This document shows, piece after piece, positions 11,564-24,796 of a stretch of 64,000 nt of DNA. The notes beneath the pieces are model-generated. The model made no database searches. It had not been told where the DNA came from and saw only the letters and a list, made by a program, of their open reading frames with translations. Where the stretch lies: assembly GCA_933207985.1 (NCBI GenBank), contig OW240917.1:109516692-109580691 (forward strand). The letters run 5' to 3'. Source of the DNA: Pelobates cultripes (lineage: Eukaryota; Chordata; Amphibia; Anura; Pelobatidae). Every line of letters starts with the position of its first letter. Position 1 is the stretch's first letter. The translations under genes were made by a program, and so were the position numbers.

Positions 11564-13234
11564 TGACCATTTCTATGTGTATATTTCCTGTTCTGCTAAC
11601 CTGAGAGGAGCTACCCTTCTCATTTTGTAACATTTAAGTGGTCCTCCAGTGGCTGGAAAAATTATACATTACAGGAATTTTTTTCTTTTTTAAATACAAC
11701 GCTGTACAATATAAAACCGATTGAATGATATAAAAATGTATATCCTCTAGTAGTGTACCTTGGACCTAATTCGCACATTAAACTAGAAGTGTCTTGAACT
11801 ACTAGTATTTTTGTTGGGGGTTTTAATGGCAAAGTCACATTTTATTTGAATAATAGCAATAGAAAATGGCATACCACACCAGTCATTATTTTAAGGTGAT
11901 TCAGAAGTTATTTCGAATTTATTTTTGTAATGTAGTTCAAAGGAACAATCTCCTTAAGTTGTTACGGGGGCAGGAGTGTCAGGGCAGTGTCTCACCATCA
12001 GCGTTTATATTACTTGAACCCCAAATTTCACGTTTGGGCTCTGACAAGGGGCACCTATGCCTCTCAGCTTCTTCTTTTCTGCGCTAATTTTCATTATGAC
12101 CTTGATGCTTGAATCTGCACCCATATCATTCCTATCAATGCTGAATTTATACCTCCCATGAATCCTTATTTTGGGACCAAATCGATCTGTCTTTTCTATC
12201 CTAATGTCCCTTTTGTAGAAGCTCAATATTCTTTGTGTATCTGAAATTCACTTCCATAATACTCACAGTAATATGTCTAACCTAAAATGAATTTCAAAAT
12301 TAGGCTTTATAGATACAATAGATTGTTCGTATTGTAAACTACATTTTAGTTGCATACATTTTTAGTAAGTCAAGTTAAATTTCTCAAAAATATCCCCATT
12401 CATACTTGTAAAATGAAAATGTTCCTCAATGTCCATTTGAAATATTGGGAGGAATGTGAACATATTGTCTCTGTATGAATAATATGTAATCAGAAGTCTG
12501 TTGCATTTTTCATTAAAAAAAGGAATGCTGTAATGACTATATAAATATACTATGTTAGAAAGAATGTTGGAAAAATTACAGGTGCAGGCTTTTTCTTAAA
12601 ATTCATATTTAGAAATATGCCAAAACTCTTTGCATTAGTAGTATCTTCAAAAGTCAAGGCTATGTTAGGAAATGGCAGTCTGACAAGAATAATAATTTGT
12701 ATCTCAATGTGCCAGTGGGAAATAAAATAAGAAAATATTGGGAACCTTCCCTTTTAATAATCATAATTAAAACAAATAATTCTGCAGTTACTTATTTAAC
12801 ATTGTCTTTTTCCCATAATTGTAACCTATAAATACATTTATTTTCTGCCCTACAAATAACTATCAAAACAGACCTTATGTTATGGTTTCTGTAGCTAGAA
12901 CCAACAAATACATCGTTTCTTATGAGCTATTTCCAAAGGAGCAATGCTCAGAGATTACTCCTGTTTTAAGAAAGTATAAGAGAATATTTATAAAGAGGCG
13001 AGTGAAACATGTGCTATGGGAAAATAATGACATTAAGGGGTTTTAAAGACATTATAGAAAAAACGAACAACTGAAGATCAAGTTGTTTATGAACATCTCT
13101 ATAACCACAATATTACACTATTCCTACAATATATGCTACAGCTTAATGTATCATGTATGTTATTTATGTATTTTCTAAAATTGTTTCTTTAATCTTACAT
13201 AATTATCCCAGTCTGTCCAAGATAATAGGAATTC

Positions 13235-13724
13235 GAGGAACACTATAGGATCAGGAACACAAACATGTATTCCAGACCCTATAGTGTTGAAACCACCATT
13301 TACGTGGCTTGTCTCCCATAAAAGCTAAGAAAACGTACCTTATTTCCAGTACTGTACCGGTACTTCAGCACTGGCCTTGCCAGTGTTGATAATCTCAGCC
13401 AATCCATTACTTTCCTATAAGAAAAGCATTGGGTTGTCTGACATCAGCAAAGAGCCGTGGCAGGGGCTAAACCAACTGCCAACTTGGATAATCAGCATCT
13501 CCTCATAGAGATGCATTGAATCAATGCATCTCTATGGACAAATTTCAGCGTCTCCATACAGAGCTGAGGAGTGGCAACTGAAGGTGTCTCTAGGGAGCAA
13601 TGTAAACACTGCCTTATCTCTGAAAAGGCAGTGTTTACAGCAAAAATGCGTCAGGGACTGACTATACTCAGCAGAACAACTACATTAAGCTGTCATTGTT
13701 CTGAAGACTATAGTGTCCCTTTAA
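13235..13724. mobile_element. TTAAAGGGACACTATAG-type MITE, about 490 bp
   Basis: Left end GGAACACTATAGGATCAGGA, right end CTATAGTGTCCCTTTAA, giving inverted termini. The interior carries AATGCATCTCTATGGAC, GGCAGTGTTTACAGC and CATTAAGCTGTCATTGTTCT, which recur in 10425-10891, 30680-31039/36469-36699 and, as a fragment, near 52620-52730. This is a high-copy amphibian family. Its TTAA preference is inferred from the termini and from the copy at 54938. Confidence 0.75.
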
Positions 13725-14420
13725 AATGCAGAGCAGAAAACTGTATTTTGTTAATTCAGACTCTCTCCATTTACTTATATGCCAGGAGAAGAGCTTAGGA
13801 GATAAACAGTCATGGTTATTCACTAAAGTGAGAACTCAAAAATAGAAGTGGCTGCTTGAACCACCTCCTTTACTTAATGGGAGATTTAAATTAATTTGCT
13901 GGCAGCAAAGTAGAGGTCACAGGTGGTGAAAACAGTGATAGTGAAGATACTGCTCAGGGACTGTAGGGGCTTTCCAGGGACACAGAACAGAAGCAAGAAA
14001 GGGTAGGTAATTGTCACTAAGATACGTAGGTTCGCATAGTCCATTTTTTAATATCAAAGTTTATTTATCAATGCGCAGCCATCATAAAATGTTAATTATT
14101 TCCAGATTCTTTTAAATAAATTGAGGGTTTATTTGTCCCATACGGTACAGCATCAACCGGTTTATGGTCAAAGTCACCTTTGTCATGTCTTTGTCATGTT
14201 CTTGGTACAGATGTCCATGAACATCAAAACTTTGATCCTGTGTTGTAATAAAATTTGCTTTCAGCCAACACACTTATTGACAATCTGTTAATTACTGCCT
14301 CTAGAAAAGAGGGAAAAAGCTGTAATAATTAAAAATTATAAAAACAAGCTAGTAGCATCTTGATGACACTTTCATTTAATATGTTCATTTATTTATTACA
14401 TGAATGTGCAGAGTAAGTAC

Positions 14421-14429
14421 GTGTGTGTA

Positions 14430-14468
<39 letters not shown>
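14421..14468. repeat. (TG)n(TA)n microsatellite
   Basis: Uninterrupted TG repeats pass into TA repeats over about 48 bases. Confidence 0.9.
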
Positions 14469-14474
<6 letters not shown>

Positions 14475-15379
14475 TACTTGTATTATAGTTGATTCTATAT
14501 ATAACATGGACATTAAAATTCTATAGGGCTTGTAAAGTGTTATAGATGTACTTGGGAATATTTACATTAAACATGTTATATTTTGTTTACTTCTATGGTG
14601 TAAATTCACCAGTCAACTTAATTACCTTGTGCCTTTTACATGTAGTCATCAAAGTATGTAACAAACCTCACTGTTTAATGCATATGTCCAGCAGCGTAAT
14701 AGAGAGAGACGTGTTATTTAACTCACTAGAAATAAATAACTTTTGATGAGCAAAGTTAAACACTATGAAGTATCTAAGGGGATTGTGTATTTATTATGTT
14801 AAAACTACAGAGACCTAAGAGTAAGAAAAGGTCTTCTATTTCATACACGAGTAAATCCTCAGTGGATCTCAAACAGGACACAGACACATTTTTCACTTTG
14901 GAACCTGTCACCCATCTGGCCTCCATTAACCCTTTTCACACCCCTGAGACATTCACGTTATCACACTGTTTATAATCAAACACAATTACTTGTGTCAAAT
15001 TATTTATTTTTTATTGTAAGATATTTTTCACTTTTAAAATGGATACCAACCCTAAAAATGTGATTATACCAACTTGAAAAATATATATATTTTAGCATTT
15101 TTTCACCTCTTTTTTATAACTTGGAGTATTTAATCTGATTCTATTACGTAAATTTAATAAATGTATAGGAGTCTCTAGAGTTACCAACATGGAGCTCATG
15201 GGTGCTTATTTAGCTATTCTTCCAGACAGGACATTGCCTAGTGATCCGATTTGGGGTTTTACATATATTGTCAGTACATTAAATAAGCTAAGAATGTAAT
15301 TTCCAGGTACTAGTGGAGGGATGAAACATGGGAAATTGGAATTAGATTGAAATGTGCAAGAGAGCCTGCAGCATTTCCA

Positions 15380-15459
15380 TTAACCCCTTAAGGACCAAAC
15401 TTCTGGAATAAAAGGCAATCATGACATGTCACACATGTCATGTGTAATTAAGGGGTTAA
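15380..15459. mobile_element. 80-bp TTAA-flanked MITE, copy 2 (reverse orientation)
   Basis: TTAACCCCTTAAGGACCAAA ... GTGTAATTAAGGGGTTAA, bounded by TTAA. It is the reverse complement of 3758-3837, with identical length and few differences. Confidence 0.8.
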
Positions 15460-15868
15460 AGATTAAGGTGGTATACTGAAGATCATTTGGAGAGTGTTAT
15501 GTGAAATCTCCAAACAGACTACCTTGTAATGTATGGTAAACTACTCGCCCAAGTCAGTTCAAGTATAGTAATGACATAGGGATTTTAAGTTCCATGCACT
15601 TGAAGATAATGACTTGAACAAACGTAAAGGCCATAATCGTTGAATTAGAAAAATAATTGAGCTGGGACGCATTTCAGTTTTACTATTTAAATATGCCATG
15701 TTCCATCTCCAAAATTTAGTGAACAAATCCCATGTGCGTTTAAATGTACTGAATAGTGTAGGATTTGCTATTTTGTTAAAGAATGTCTCTCTCAGATCTG
15801 TTTTGACTAACCAATTTGATATCTAGATGTTTCTTATCTCATTGTTTGGTTTTGTTTTTTTCTTTAAG

Positions 15869-16029
15869 GTGAACGCACCTTTAAATGTGATCATTGTGAT
15901 GCTACATTCAAAAGGAAGGACACATTAAACGTTCATATTCAAGTAGTACATGATGGACACAAGAAGTATAAATGTGATCTATGTGACAAAGCCTTTGTAA
16001 CCCCTTCAGTACTAAAGAGCCATAAAAAA
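15869..16029 (+). CDS. prdm5: prdm5 internal exon D: two fingers (second completed in next exon)
   Basis: Fourth PRDM5 exon. The acceptor TTCTTTAAG is AG-proximal with a good pyrimidine tract. Its first two bases complete a serine codon to give SERTFK. Finger one is [19 protein letters not shown] followed by VVH, with four residues between the histidines instead of three, as in this PRDM5 finger in other vertebrates. Finger two is [19 protein letters not shown], with its final histidine in exon E. The donor is AAA|GTAAGT, phase 0. Length is 161 nt. Residues agree with the PRDM5 family apart from conservative changes. Confidence 0.94.
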
Positions 16030-18209
16030 GTAAGTGTAAAGAGAGAGGAAGACTATGAGCTAATGGTGATTGTTCTTAATGTACTCACATGCTTGTAGCA
16101 TCCCTTTCGTAGCACATGGCCAACTTAATATGGAACAAAGGGAGTATGGGCTTCAGTATTCTTATATAAAAGTGTGTTTTTTACATAGGGAAATTGTTTG
16201 TTTTTAATACTTCATTAGTATTTGTTCTTGCGTGGTACCTCTATCATACCATCAACAAAGATTGCAACCAATACAATAAGACATTTTACACCCTGATTTC
16301 AGATTTTTTAAAATCATTTTTTGTACATCAAATCTCTAAAATCTATTTGCTGTTTATGTGTAATATGTAGTTGTTTATCCGCTAAAGATAAAAGTACAAT
16401 AAACTGAAAACCAAATTCAAAATTTAGTATAAAACTACCATAATGTTATCATAGTTGAGTTGAAAAAAATATCTGAATTTGTACCTTGTGGTTACATTTT
16501 ACAGAAAAACATAAAAGTCCAAAGTTCAAAGAGTCCAAAGTACATTGGAATGCCTTTTGTCACCATTCTGGTACTCAAGGATTAAACATTGGGGAAAAGT
16601 CTTAATTTCCCATGATTTTATATATATATTGCATGCATTCTCAGTTATAAACTTTCCTTACCATGACATTTTATATTATAGTAAATATTTCTTGAAAGCA
16701 GAGTTTATTCTTTTTTTTTTCATGGTATCTTTTTCATTTTCAAGCATGTATTTATTTCTTACTTCACCTAGATTGAGCATGTGTTTTAATTTCATAATGT
16801 CTCTTCAAAAAACAAATCAAAATGGTCCTATGCTAATCAAGACAGACTTAAAATGTTTATTCTTGCTGTCAGACTATGACATTAAATAACTATATCCCTG
16901 TTTAAGTGTGTAATATGTACCATGTGGTTTAATGTAAGGTGAAATGATTTATCTATCTATTCTGTAACAATACCAAACACTATCATTTCTGATTCATATC
17001 AACAGAACTCCATAAACTGGCAAATCTAATCTTGACAATGAAGAGTAAATTAGTGGGAAATGGGAATGTATTTGGGGTTATTTTCGGGAGGGGAAGGGGT
17101 TCTTCCATAGCCAATACATTAGGCACTGATGGGTATTTATATATATATATATATATAATTATTTTTTATATCAGTTTTTGGATTACATGTTTTTTTAACT
17201 TTGAACAAATGGTACTTGAAGTTATTGTGTACTGAATTATTCCACTAAAATATATCCATATTAAAAAAAGGAAATAAAAATGTCACTTTAAAATACAAAA
17301 ACAAAACCATATCCATGTGACTTTATCTAATTAATCGGTAAACAAGAATGGAATGGCAGTGTTTCCATACCCACCTGGTGCAGTCCAGAGCCCCACCTAT
17401 AGCATATTATGATTACATACAGAATAGACTAGATCCATAAAAGATGTGCTATGGATCTTTTTATTCTACCAACTCAGGGCTGTGTTTTGGCTCAAACAAG
17501 CACTGGGGGCCCCAAAGGTGTCAGAACCACCCTCAAGCAGCCCTAACGTACATCACATACACGAGAGCCCACTCAATCATCGCTTCCACAAATGCAAGAC
17601 CTCAAAACAGAGATACGTCAGTGAACATGGTTGCCAAGATGTGCACTTTTTCTTTTGTACTATCGCTGAGGGTGAGCATGAGAGGAGGCTATACTGGACA
17701 GTTTACAGATCTTTTTTTCACCCAAAACTGGACAGAAAGATAAATGCCCCCCAAGCCCTGCCTTCTCACACAGCAAGCAAGCAGGAGGAGAGAGAAATAT
17801 CACTTAAAGAAGACAATTTACTAAACTCAAATTGTGCTGAATTAAAATCTGAATTACAAAATAACCAAGCTGTGCCTTATAACAGATTTTTCTTTTCTTA
17901 TCTAGGTCTTCCTGAACCTAGGTTTAGGTTTAGGTTTGAATGCTGCACAATTGTTATGTGGTATTCCGTATTTTTTAGACATAGAATTAAATTTTTTTTT
18001 TTTAAATGTATACTGTATTTATTCTTGCTGTAGTATTTTTAGCTTCTATCATAAATTATCTTCATATCAATGGAATGAAGAATGTTATTATTGAATAAAA
18101 TGATTGTGACTGTTGCGGATATTCCAAGAAATAAAAATTGATGCAATAAAGAATACCGGCCATATATGATCCCTAGCACAGCTGTGTAATATGTAATATC
18201 TCATTGCAG
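16030..18209 (+). other. prdm5: prdm5 intron D-E
   Basis: 2.2-kb intron with no repeat I can classify. Around 17370-17930 the base composition is richer in GC and an open frame of 195 codons (17446-18033) crosses it. It shows no domain and runs on into poly-T intron, so I read it as an old retroelement scrap or chance. A short TA tract lies at 17139-17156. Confidence 0.7.
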
Positions 18210-18303
18210 ACTCACACAGGGGAGAAAGAGAAGATTTGTCCTTATTGCGGTCAGAAATTTGCAAGCAATGGAACCCTTCGTGTCCATATACGAAGCCACA
18301 CAG
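18210..18303 (+). CDS. prdm5: prdm5 internal exon E: one full finger
   Basis: Fifth PRDM5 exon. The acceptor is CATTGCAG. It begins THTGEKEK, which closes the finger from exon D and forms the linker, and continues [18 protein letters not shown] then IRSHTG, a complete C-x2-C-x12-H-x3-H finger. The donor is CAG|GTATGC in phase 1. Length is 94 nt. The unusual [12 protein letters not shown] linker and finger start, rather than the common GEKPY, is a PRDM5 hallmark and helps exclude a generic KRAB-type zinc-finger gene. It is followed by the very long 27.4-kb intron. Confidence 0.94.
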
Positions 18304-20534
18304 GTATGCAATTTAATTTTAGGTGGTTTATCAATTAGATTGGGGCTGTCACTCACACTTTGATCAAATAACTCAAATTACTTTTCATAGCAGTGGTCTT
18401 CTGTGTGTCTAATAATTCTGCATTGTGAAGAAACTCTTTTCATGGACAGTGGATTAAAAAGTTATTTTATTGATTTTTTTGTTTTTGTTTTTGTTTCCTT
18501 GTTTATATATTTGGATGACCTAGAATTATTTTACTGTATTTCTCAGTGTGTATGTAAGGAGCTGCTTATATAATCCTATATAATGCTAGGTAGATGTGGC
18601 TGATAGTGGAAAAAGTTGCATCATAGGATGTACTGTGGCATCCTGTAATTATTTTAATGAAAGTTCATCTTGGCTGTATCTTGTAATGACATTTAAACAT
18701 CCAGACAACACTATTCTCTGTAATTGCTAAACGTGTTTATTTTTACACTTGGCATGTGTAGCTTTCTGGTGTAAATCCTTAAACATCGGGTGGTATATTT
18801 ACTTCGAGTGAATCTGGGGCCTGGAAACATGCTCTGCAAAATGCCTATGGCTAATAGGGCTATAGCACAGGTATCTGTTTACTTTGTTGTAGGAGATGAA
18901 TGTTTATAAACATATTAACATGTTTTAGCCTCAATGAAGTTGTGGCCCATGCCCTTAACCAATTTATTTTTCCATGTTAGTCAGGTGTGGATTACTGGGT
19001 GAGCACTCAAGAATTAGTGAAGTAGATTTATTAGGGAGATTTAGAGGGGTAAACTCTAATAGTTAATTTTTTTTTAGCAGCTTAAGGCTGTGGAATAGGT
19101 CTCAGATGATAAAGAAGTAAGTAAGGAAAATAATGTAGGTTTATTTCCGGAGCAGTGTAGGGTGAGTGGTGTAAGGTGACAGATAGGACAACAGATCTAG
19201 CAAATCTACAATGTGCTACAAATAAATAGTTTTTTTCACTTGGTTAATATAAGGTTCAGCAAGGCCTGACTGCACACGTTCAGCACTTCTTTCATCTCTT
19301 CCTTTGTAACATGTTATCAGCACTTGTGAGGAGTTACACTGCTTCTAGTTAAGGCTGTGTTTATGATTCATGCCAGATCAGGCACTGTTTCAATTATCTA
19401 TGCCTGTTATACATAAAACCCTTCTGGGATGGTTTATTTTTGATATTGGTTTGATAACTCTATCCAGAACACAGTTTTAACAAATTATAACAGCATATCT
19501 GATTCTAATCGACTTTGTAATCTTAGATGTAACCTGCTTCAATCTTCATTTTTAAATGTAACCTACTTTATTGTAAGATTAACCTCAGGTTTAGTGAGTA
19601 ACATGTTGGCATGGATGACATTAATACATTTGTATTAAATTGTCAGTATCCCAGTTTTTAAATACTTTGTATTGACTTGGAAAGTTTGGAAGGAACCTTC
19701 AATGTTGGCCTCAGAAGCTTATACGTTGCATTCCTTTGCCCTATTTCTTCTTTGTAATGTTTTGACCCGTTGTCGAAACAAGCATGTAATTGAAGTTACA
19801 TAGTAAAAAAGACATTTGATTTAGGCAATTGTATTTTCATTTCTTTCATACTTTATGAGCTACTGACAATCTCTGTACCATTACCTTACTCAAATCATTC
19901 TGAGCCTGTTTCAGCAAGAAATGTCCTCCTAATGCACATTCAGCAGCTCTGCAGGTCCTTATATAATACTGAATGAGTAGGTAATTCCACACGCAAATAG
20001 GACCCTTTAAGAATGAGATGTCCTGGTCATTAATGGATCTTCTCCTTGCCAATTTCGTATTTTATGAAGATTTAATATTAGCTTTGTTTTAAAATCACTT
20101 GGGACTTTATTGAACCTTTTCATAGCAGAACATTGCAGAAAGGGGAAAGGTGCATTCATGGTTGGTTACAGTGACAAGGGTTACCTGGTCAGAGAAACAT
20201 GAGATGGAGAAATGTATTAAAAACTTTGGAACAAGCACAGTTTTAATTGATGATAACTGAATTGATTCTAGCTCATTTAATTTGTGCTGTTATGCATGAC
20301 TCCTTCAAATATCTAATCTATGTAAGCCTATTCTCACATTGTTAGCATATGGGATTCACATCTCACAGTTCATCTTCACATATATAAGTAAATAAACTGT
20401 GTTTCAGCATAGAATTATCATGCATACCTAAAATCGCTCTCAACATATCTCAGTACATAATGCACCTGTAATCATGGTTGATTGTATTTCTTACCTGTTC
20501 TGTGTTAAAAATATGTATGTGTATTTTAAAATTA

Positions 20535-20672
20535 TTTTGTATTTTTACCATTATATTGTACCCTCTTGTAACAATACATTGTTTGTGGGCCCAGGGCATA
20601 CTTGAAAACAAGAGAAATCTCAATGTATCCTTCCTGGTAAAAATATTTTATAAATAAATAAATATACATACA
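20535..20672 (+). mobile_element. LINE 3' end fragment with AAATA tail
   Basis: Ends ATCCTTCCTGGTAAAAATAT then TTTATAAATAAATAAATA, a 3' terminus typical of L2/CR1-group elements and their SINEs. The coding part is missing. The class is inferred from the tail only. Confidence 0.55.
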
Positions 20673-21051
20673 TTACTATAGAGAGTACAATATTTGCTCT
20701 AAGGGATACATGAGATTTAGATTTAATTATTGTAACTAATGGAGTACATTTATTATAATGGGCAATCAAAGGTGATATATTTATCATACTGGAAACACTG
20801 TGTCTTGCATTTGACACTTTGTGCATCTATACAGGAAATAATATAAATTAGTTATATTAATTCTTCCCAACACTTTGCCAAATCATGAATGGAGATAACC
20901 TAACATGCAAACGGTACTTAGAGTGTCTGGACTAGTGCCTAAGACAGATAAATTAAATTATGCAAGCAGACATAGAATAAACAAGAGACAGGCCAAGGTC
21001 TAGGATAACAGAAATACACATAATAGTTTGTATTGTCAGGCCAAGGTCAAA

Positions 21052-21448
21052 TTAAAGGAACACTATAGGCATCCAGACCACTTCAGCTCATTGAAGTGTT
21101 CTGGGTGCACTGTCCCACGTCCCTTAACCCTGCAAAGCTAATTATTGCAGCTTTTAGAAAATTGCAATAATTAGCTTGGTGGTACCAAACAGCCACTAGA
21201 GGGACTTCTGGGCTGTTAGGCGAATTTTGATGCTAGACGTTCTCACGCTATGCATGAGGATGTCCAGCATTACCCAAAACCCTATAGGAAAGCAATGGAG
21301 GGACATCGGCGCTTGACTAAGTTAAATGACTCAAGGGTTTTTTAACCCCTTCTGCATCACGGGGGAAGAGGGGATGGCGCAAGGGAGGGGGCGAGCTATG
21401 GTGCCAGGAAAACAGCTTTGTTTTCCTGGCAATATAGTTTCCCTTTAA
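21052..21448. mobile_element. Hairpin-rich TTAAAG MITE, copy 1
   Basis: About 400 bp with ends TTAAAGGAACACTATAGGCA and ATATAGTTTCCCTTTAA. The interior is a series of short hairpins: CCAGACCACTTCA opposite TGAAGTGTTCTGG, GCTAATTATTGCA (21137-21149) opposite TGCAATAATTAGC (21163-21175), and GCCAGGAAAACA opposite TGTTTTCCTGGC at the right. The copy at 59556 has the same plan with different stem sequence. The flanks repeat GGCCAAGGTC (20984, 21038, 21473), part of another, unidentified repeat. Confidence 0.7.
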
Positions 21449-22250
21449 CAGAGTGCAAGAATGGACAAACAAGCCAAGGTCAGAAAACAGTAAATTTAAT
21501 AAACAGTAGAATAGCACTCTCAGGTAACAATAACCCCGACAGGGTGATTAAACAAAGACAGCCAGGAAGTAAATATACCCTATACTGGGTTGTGATTGGT
21601 TACAGAGGGCTATGATGTAAAGTGGGTATACATCATCAAAAGGTGCCACATAGACTGACATTATAAAAGGAGACAAATGGAAGGGTTCTATGTCTGATAT
21701 GATGTCATAGTGAGGCATCTGGAAAATAGGGATGAGTTAGAATGAATTAATACACAGAAGAGACATCAGTTCTGTGATTGCATTGCCCATAGGGATAGGT
21801 ACCAAGTAATTACAGTTTTCAAATTTATTCTAGTTAAGAAATAAAGACTGATGTCAAATCTTTTTTTTCACTCGAAAAGTCACTTTGAGTTAATAACCGT
21901 GTCAACAACTTATGTAGTAATGCATATGATCAGATGATTGGAATCCTGTTTCTTGAGGCTGCTGTTCTACATAATACTGTTCTAATTGTTGATTAATATA
22001 TTCTATGGTGTGTATCATCAAAAAGCATATGATTAGTTGCATTATTATTCAAAATGCAAACAATAGTTTCTTTGCTCAAGATCGTTCGTTGACTAATTTT
22101 TCCAGCAGACAACAATATTAGTTAAACTTTTGACTCTCACATATGTATTCACTACAATGCGAATTGCTGGGAAATCGAAGAGAATTTTACATTGTAGGCC
22201 AAAATAAGTGAACTGAAAACACAGTTTACTTTTTTTTCAATTCAGCTATT

Positions 22251-22417
22251 GTGACCTAAATTTTAAATTCACTTTGAAATAATTTTGAATTTCTGACAAT
22301 TCACACTTTAATAAATAACCATGTGAGTTAAAGTTTGGACTCACATGGTTATTTATTAAAGTGTGAATTGTCAGGAATTCAAAATTAGTTCAAAGTGAAT
22401 TTAAAATTTTAGGTCAC
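22251..22417. mobile_element. Fold-back MITE with 78-bp arms
   Basis: Arms 22251-22328 and 22339-22417 are near-perfect reverse complements round a 10-base loop, beginning GTGACCTAAATTTTAAATTC and ending with its complement. Phrases such as CACTTTGAA and GATTCACACTTCAGTAAATA recur around 46090-46260 and 47560-47690, and in the sequence flanking the MITE at 54938, so this is one family. Confidence 0.8.
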
Positions 22418-23818
22418 ACCTATGTTCAGATAAAAGTTGATATTTACTTCTGAATAACAGAAAATTGTGGTTGAATTTTGTAGCACAGAAGAAATCGGCA
22501 AGCAAATTCTTTACCTATATCACAATCGCAATGCTATACTTTAGAAACGTACGATAGATGTGTCCTTTGTTGAGCTTGATTTTTAAAGACAAATTGCATC
22601 ATTAGTGCATACTCTGTCATCACTCTTTGGCATGTGCAAATTAATGAACATATGATCACTAGTATAGTGACACTCAAGCTCATTTCTTCCCTTAGGCTGC
22701 AAAGTAATGTTGGGCATCGCAAGACATATCACGTGAAGCTATTCATTAACGTTCGTTTTTAAATTAAAGCAAAGCATAAGATTTATGGGTGTCAAAGTTT
22801 TCTTTGTTCAATTATGACCTTTTCTGTGTTTACTTAAAAAAAATATTTTACGCAGGTCTACTGTACTAGTCTCAAAATCAAGACTATGCAAGGATAAGCT
22901 TGTGCATTCTCATTAATCACTAGCGATTAATGCAAACAATCACAAATATGAAACCCTCTCATGAATATCTTCTAGATTCAATCAGTGTTTAGTAGGATTT
23001 AACATGCACAGATGTGGTTTAACAAGAGGTGAGGAGTTGTATGATTATTTCCTGATGTTTTCTTTTTCTCAAATCAGAGAGATGTTTCCCAAAAACAAAA
23101 CATACGTGTGTGTGTGTGTGTTTTAAATTGATTGTGTATTTTCGGGAATGTTATTATTTACTCTTTGGTATCCTGTATAACCAGACTTTATAATGAAGTC
23201 ACTTTTTGTCCCCGTCCCTTGTTTAGATAGAACATATTTTAAAAAAACAACCCATGAGTCTTTATTCATCAGTTCTAGTTAAAGGGTGGGAGGTTTTGAT
23301 CCCTTCTACCCCACCCAAAAAAGTACTCTGTATTCTCTGCAACCCCAGAGCCCTTAACATTAATTACACTGAAATGCACCCTGGCATGTTTTCTAAACAG
23401 TGCTGCATAACACACATTACCTGACTTGTCCATATTCTGTGCTTGATAATACAATGAGACTTTCTATTTCTAATTGTTCTGTATGTAAAGGAACATTTCA
23501 AGCATAACATTTTGTAAGATATATTCCAAGTAAGTTCCTGTCATCTTGCATTTAGTCACTTTGGAAGGAGTGTTAAATACATTTAGTGTTTTACTGCAGT
23601 ACATAATTAATTCATTGATTGTGGAGTGGGATTTGTATGACACCAAAATCCCCCTTATTTTTATTATTGTTTTTATTATGCTGTGTATTTAAGCTTTAGA
23701 AGTTTACATACACTTGAACGTTTGCTTACAATATGTCCCTTCTTAGAACTGTAGGGGGTTTAACATGTGCAATGTTTTGAGGCTTAAATGAATCTAAAAT
23801 TGATTGCTTAGAATAGTT

Positions 23819-24688
23819 TGTGAAAAATGCTCCTTACCCTGGACATTTGCCATGTGCTCCTGGAGTAGCCTGCTAGCTAGCCTCCTGCCCACTGACTATA
23901 GGCCATATACAAAAACTCTGTGCAGGAGTTAAATCTCCCCAAACGCCATAAGTAGCAGCCGTCAAACCCATGACTAGTCCCAGCAGTACTTAGCTGCTAC
24001 CGCTGTGGAACTAATTTCGGCATGATGACTTTGTGGATTCCCGGTCACCTCAGCGGGACTTAGCCGCAAATGTTATGGAACTGTTTTCAGCATGAGGTTC
24101 GCGGTTTTGAACCACTTTGAAATCCACCAGGAGAGCGCTTTTTGGAGGGAAGGTGCCTGAGAATAAGGAGAACAAATGCTACCTAAGAGCCTGCCAGAGC
24201 ACCCTGTGTTGCAGCCACAGAAGCACCCGAAAGTTGTCCGGCAAAAGCACCAAACGCCCTGGAACTCTTTTGGGCATAGGACCATGTGTGCGAACGGTCA
24301 GTACTTTAACACTGTGGAGTTTCCCCTACACTACATGGATCTGAGCGCTATATGGAGAACCTGGGCACTCAGATCAGGGCTATTTATGTATGTAATTTTT
24401 GTGGGGTTATTATATATATTTATGATGTTTTGGGGCATTTTTATAGTTTATGCTTAGTCATCGTGACTCAGAAACTCATGGGCGTGTTGTGGGAGTGTGA
24501 TTGGGCATGTTTGTCTGTAACCCTAATGTGGATAAAAGCAGGCCATCTGGCCAGAATAAATGATTCCTGTTGTACGCTTCAAGTCGAGGCTGATGTTTGG
24601 GTAGCTAAGCTCTTTAATCACTGCTTCAATTGGGATTTGAGAGAACTACAGCGGATAAACTCAGTCAGAGTATAGGGGATCCATTACA
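23819..24688. mobile_element. Solo LTR, copy 1
   Basis: 870 bp from TGTGAAAA to GATCCATTACA, a TG...CA element. The flanks are TAGTT (23814-23818) and TAGTC (24689-24693), a probable 5-bp duplication with one change. Inside, a GGATAAAAGCAGGCC promoter-like box is followed by AATAAA, as expected of a + strand LTR. The terminus GATCCATTACA resembles GATCCGTTACA of 46281-47379, so both may belong to one retroviral- or Gypsy-type lineage. No internal genes are present, and the short open frames at 24073-24675 are chance. Confidence 0.65.
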
Positions 24689-24796
24689 TAGTCAAACAGC
24701 AAATACATTGTAGACTTTTTATAGTATTTAAAATATTTCTTATGCAAAAGTATGCATTTTGTTTTTACATTGATACATACCTAAAAAGAGACGTGT

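Noticed and set aside
17446..18033. 195-codon open frame between exons D and E
   Set aside because: No recognisable domain, runs into poly-T intron, and has no splice context; best read as chance or retroelement debris.
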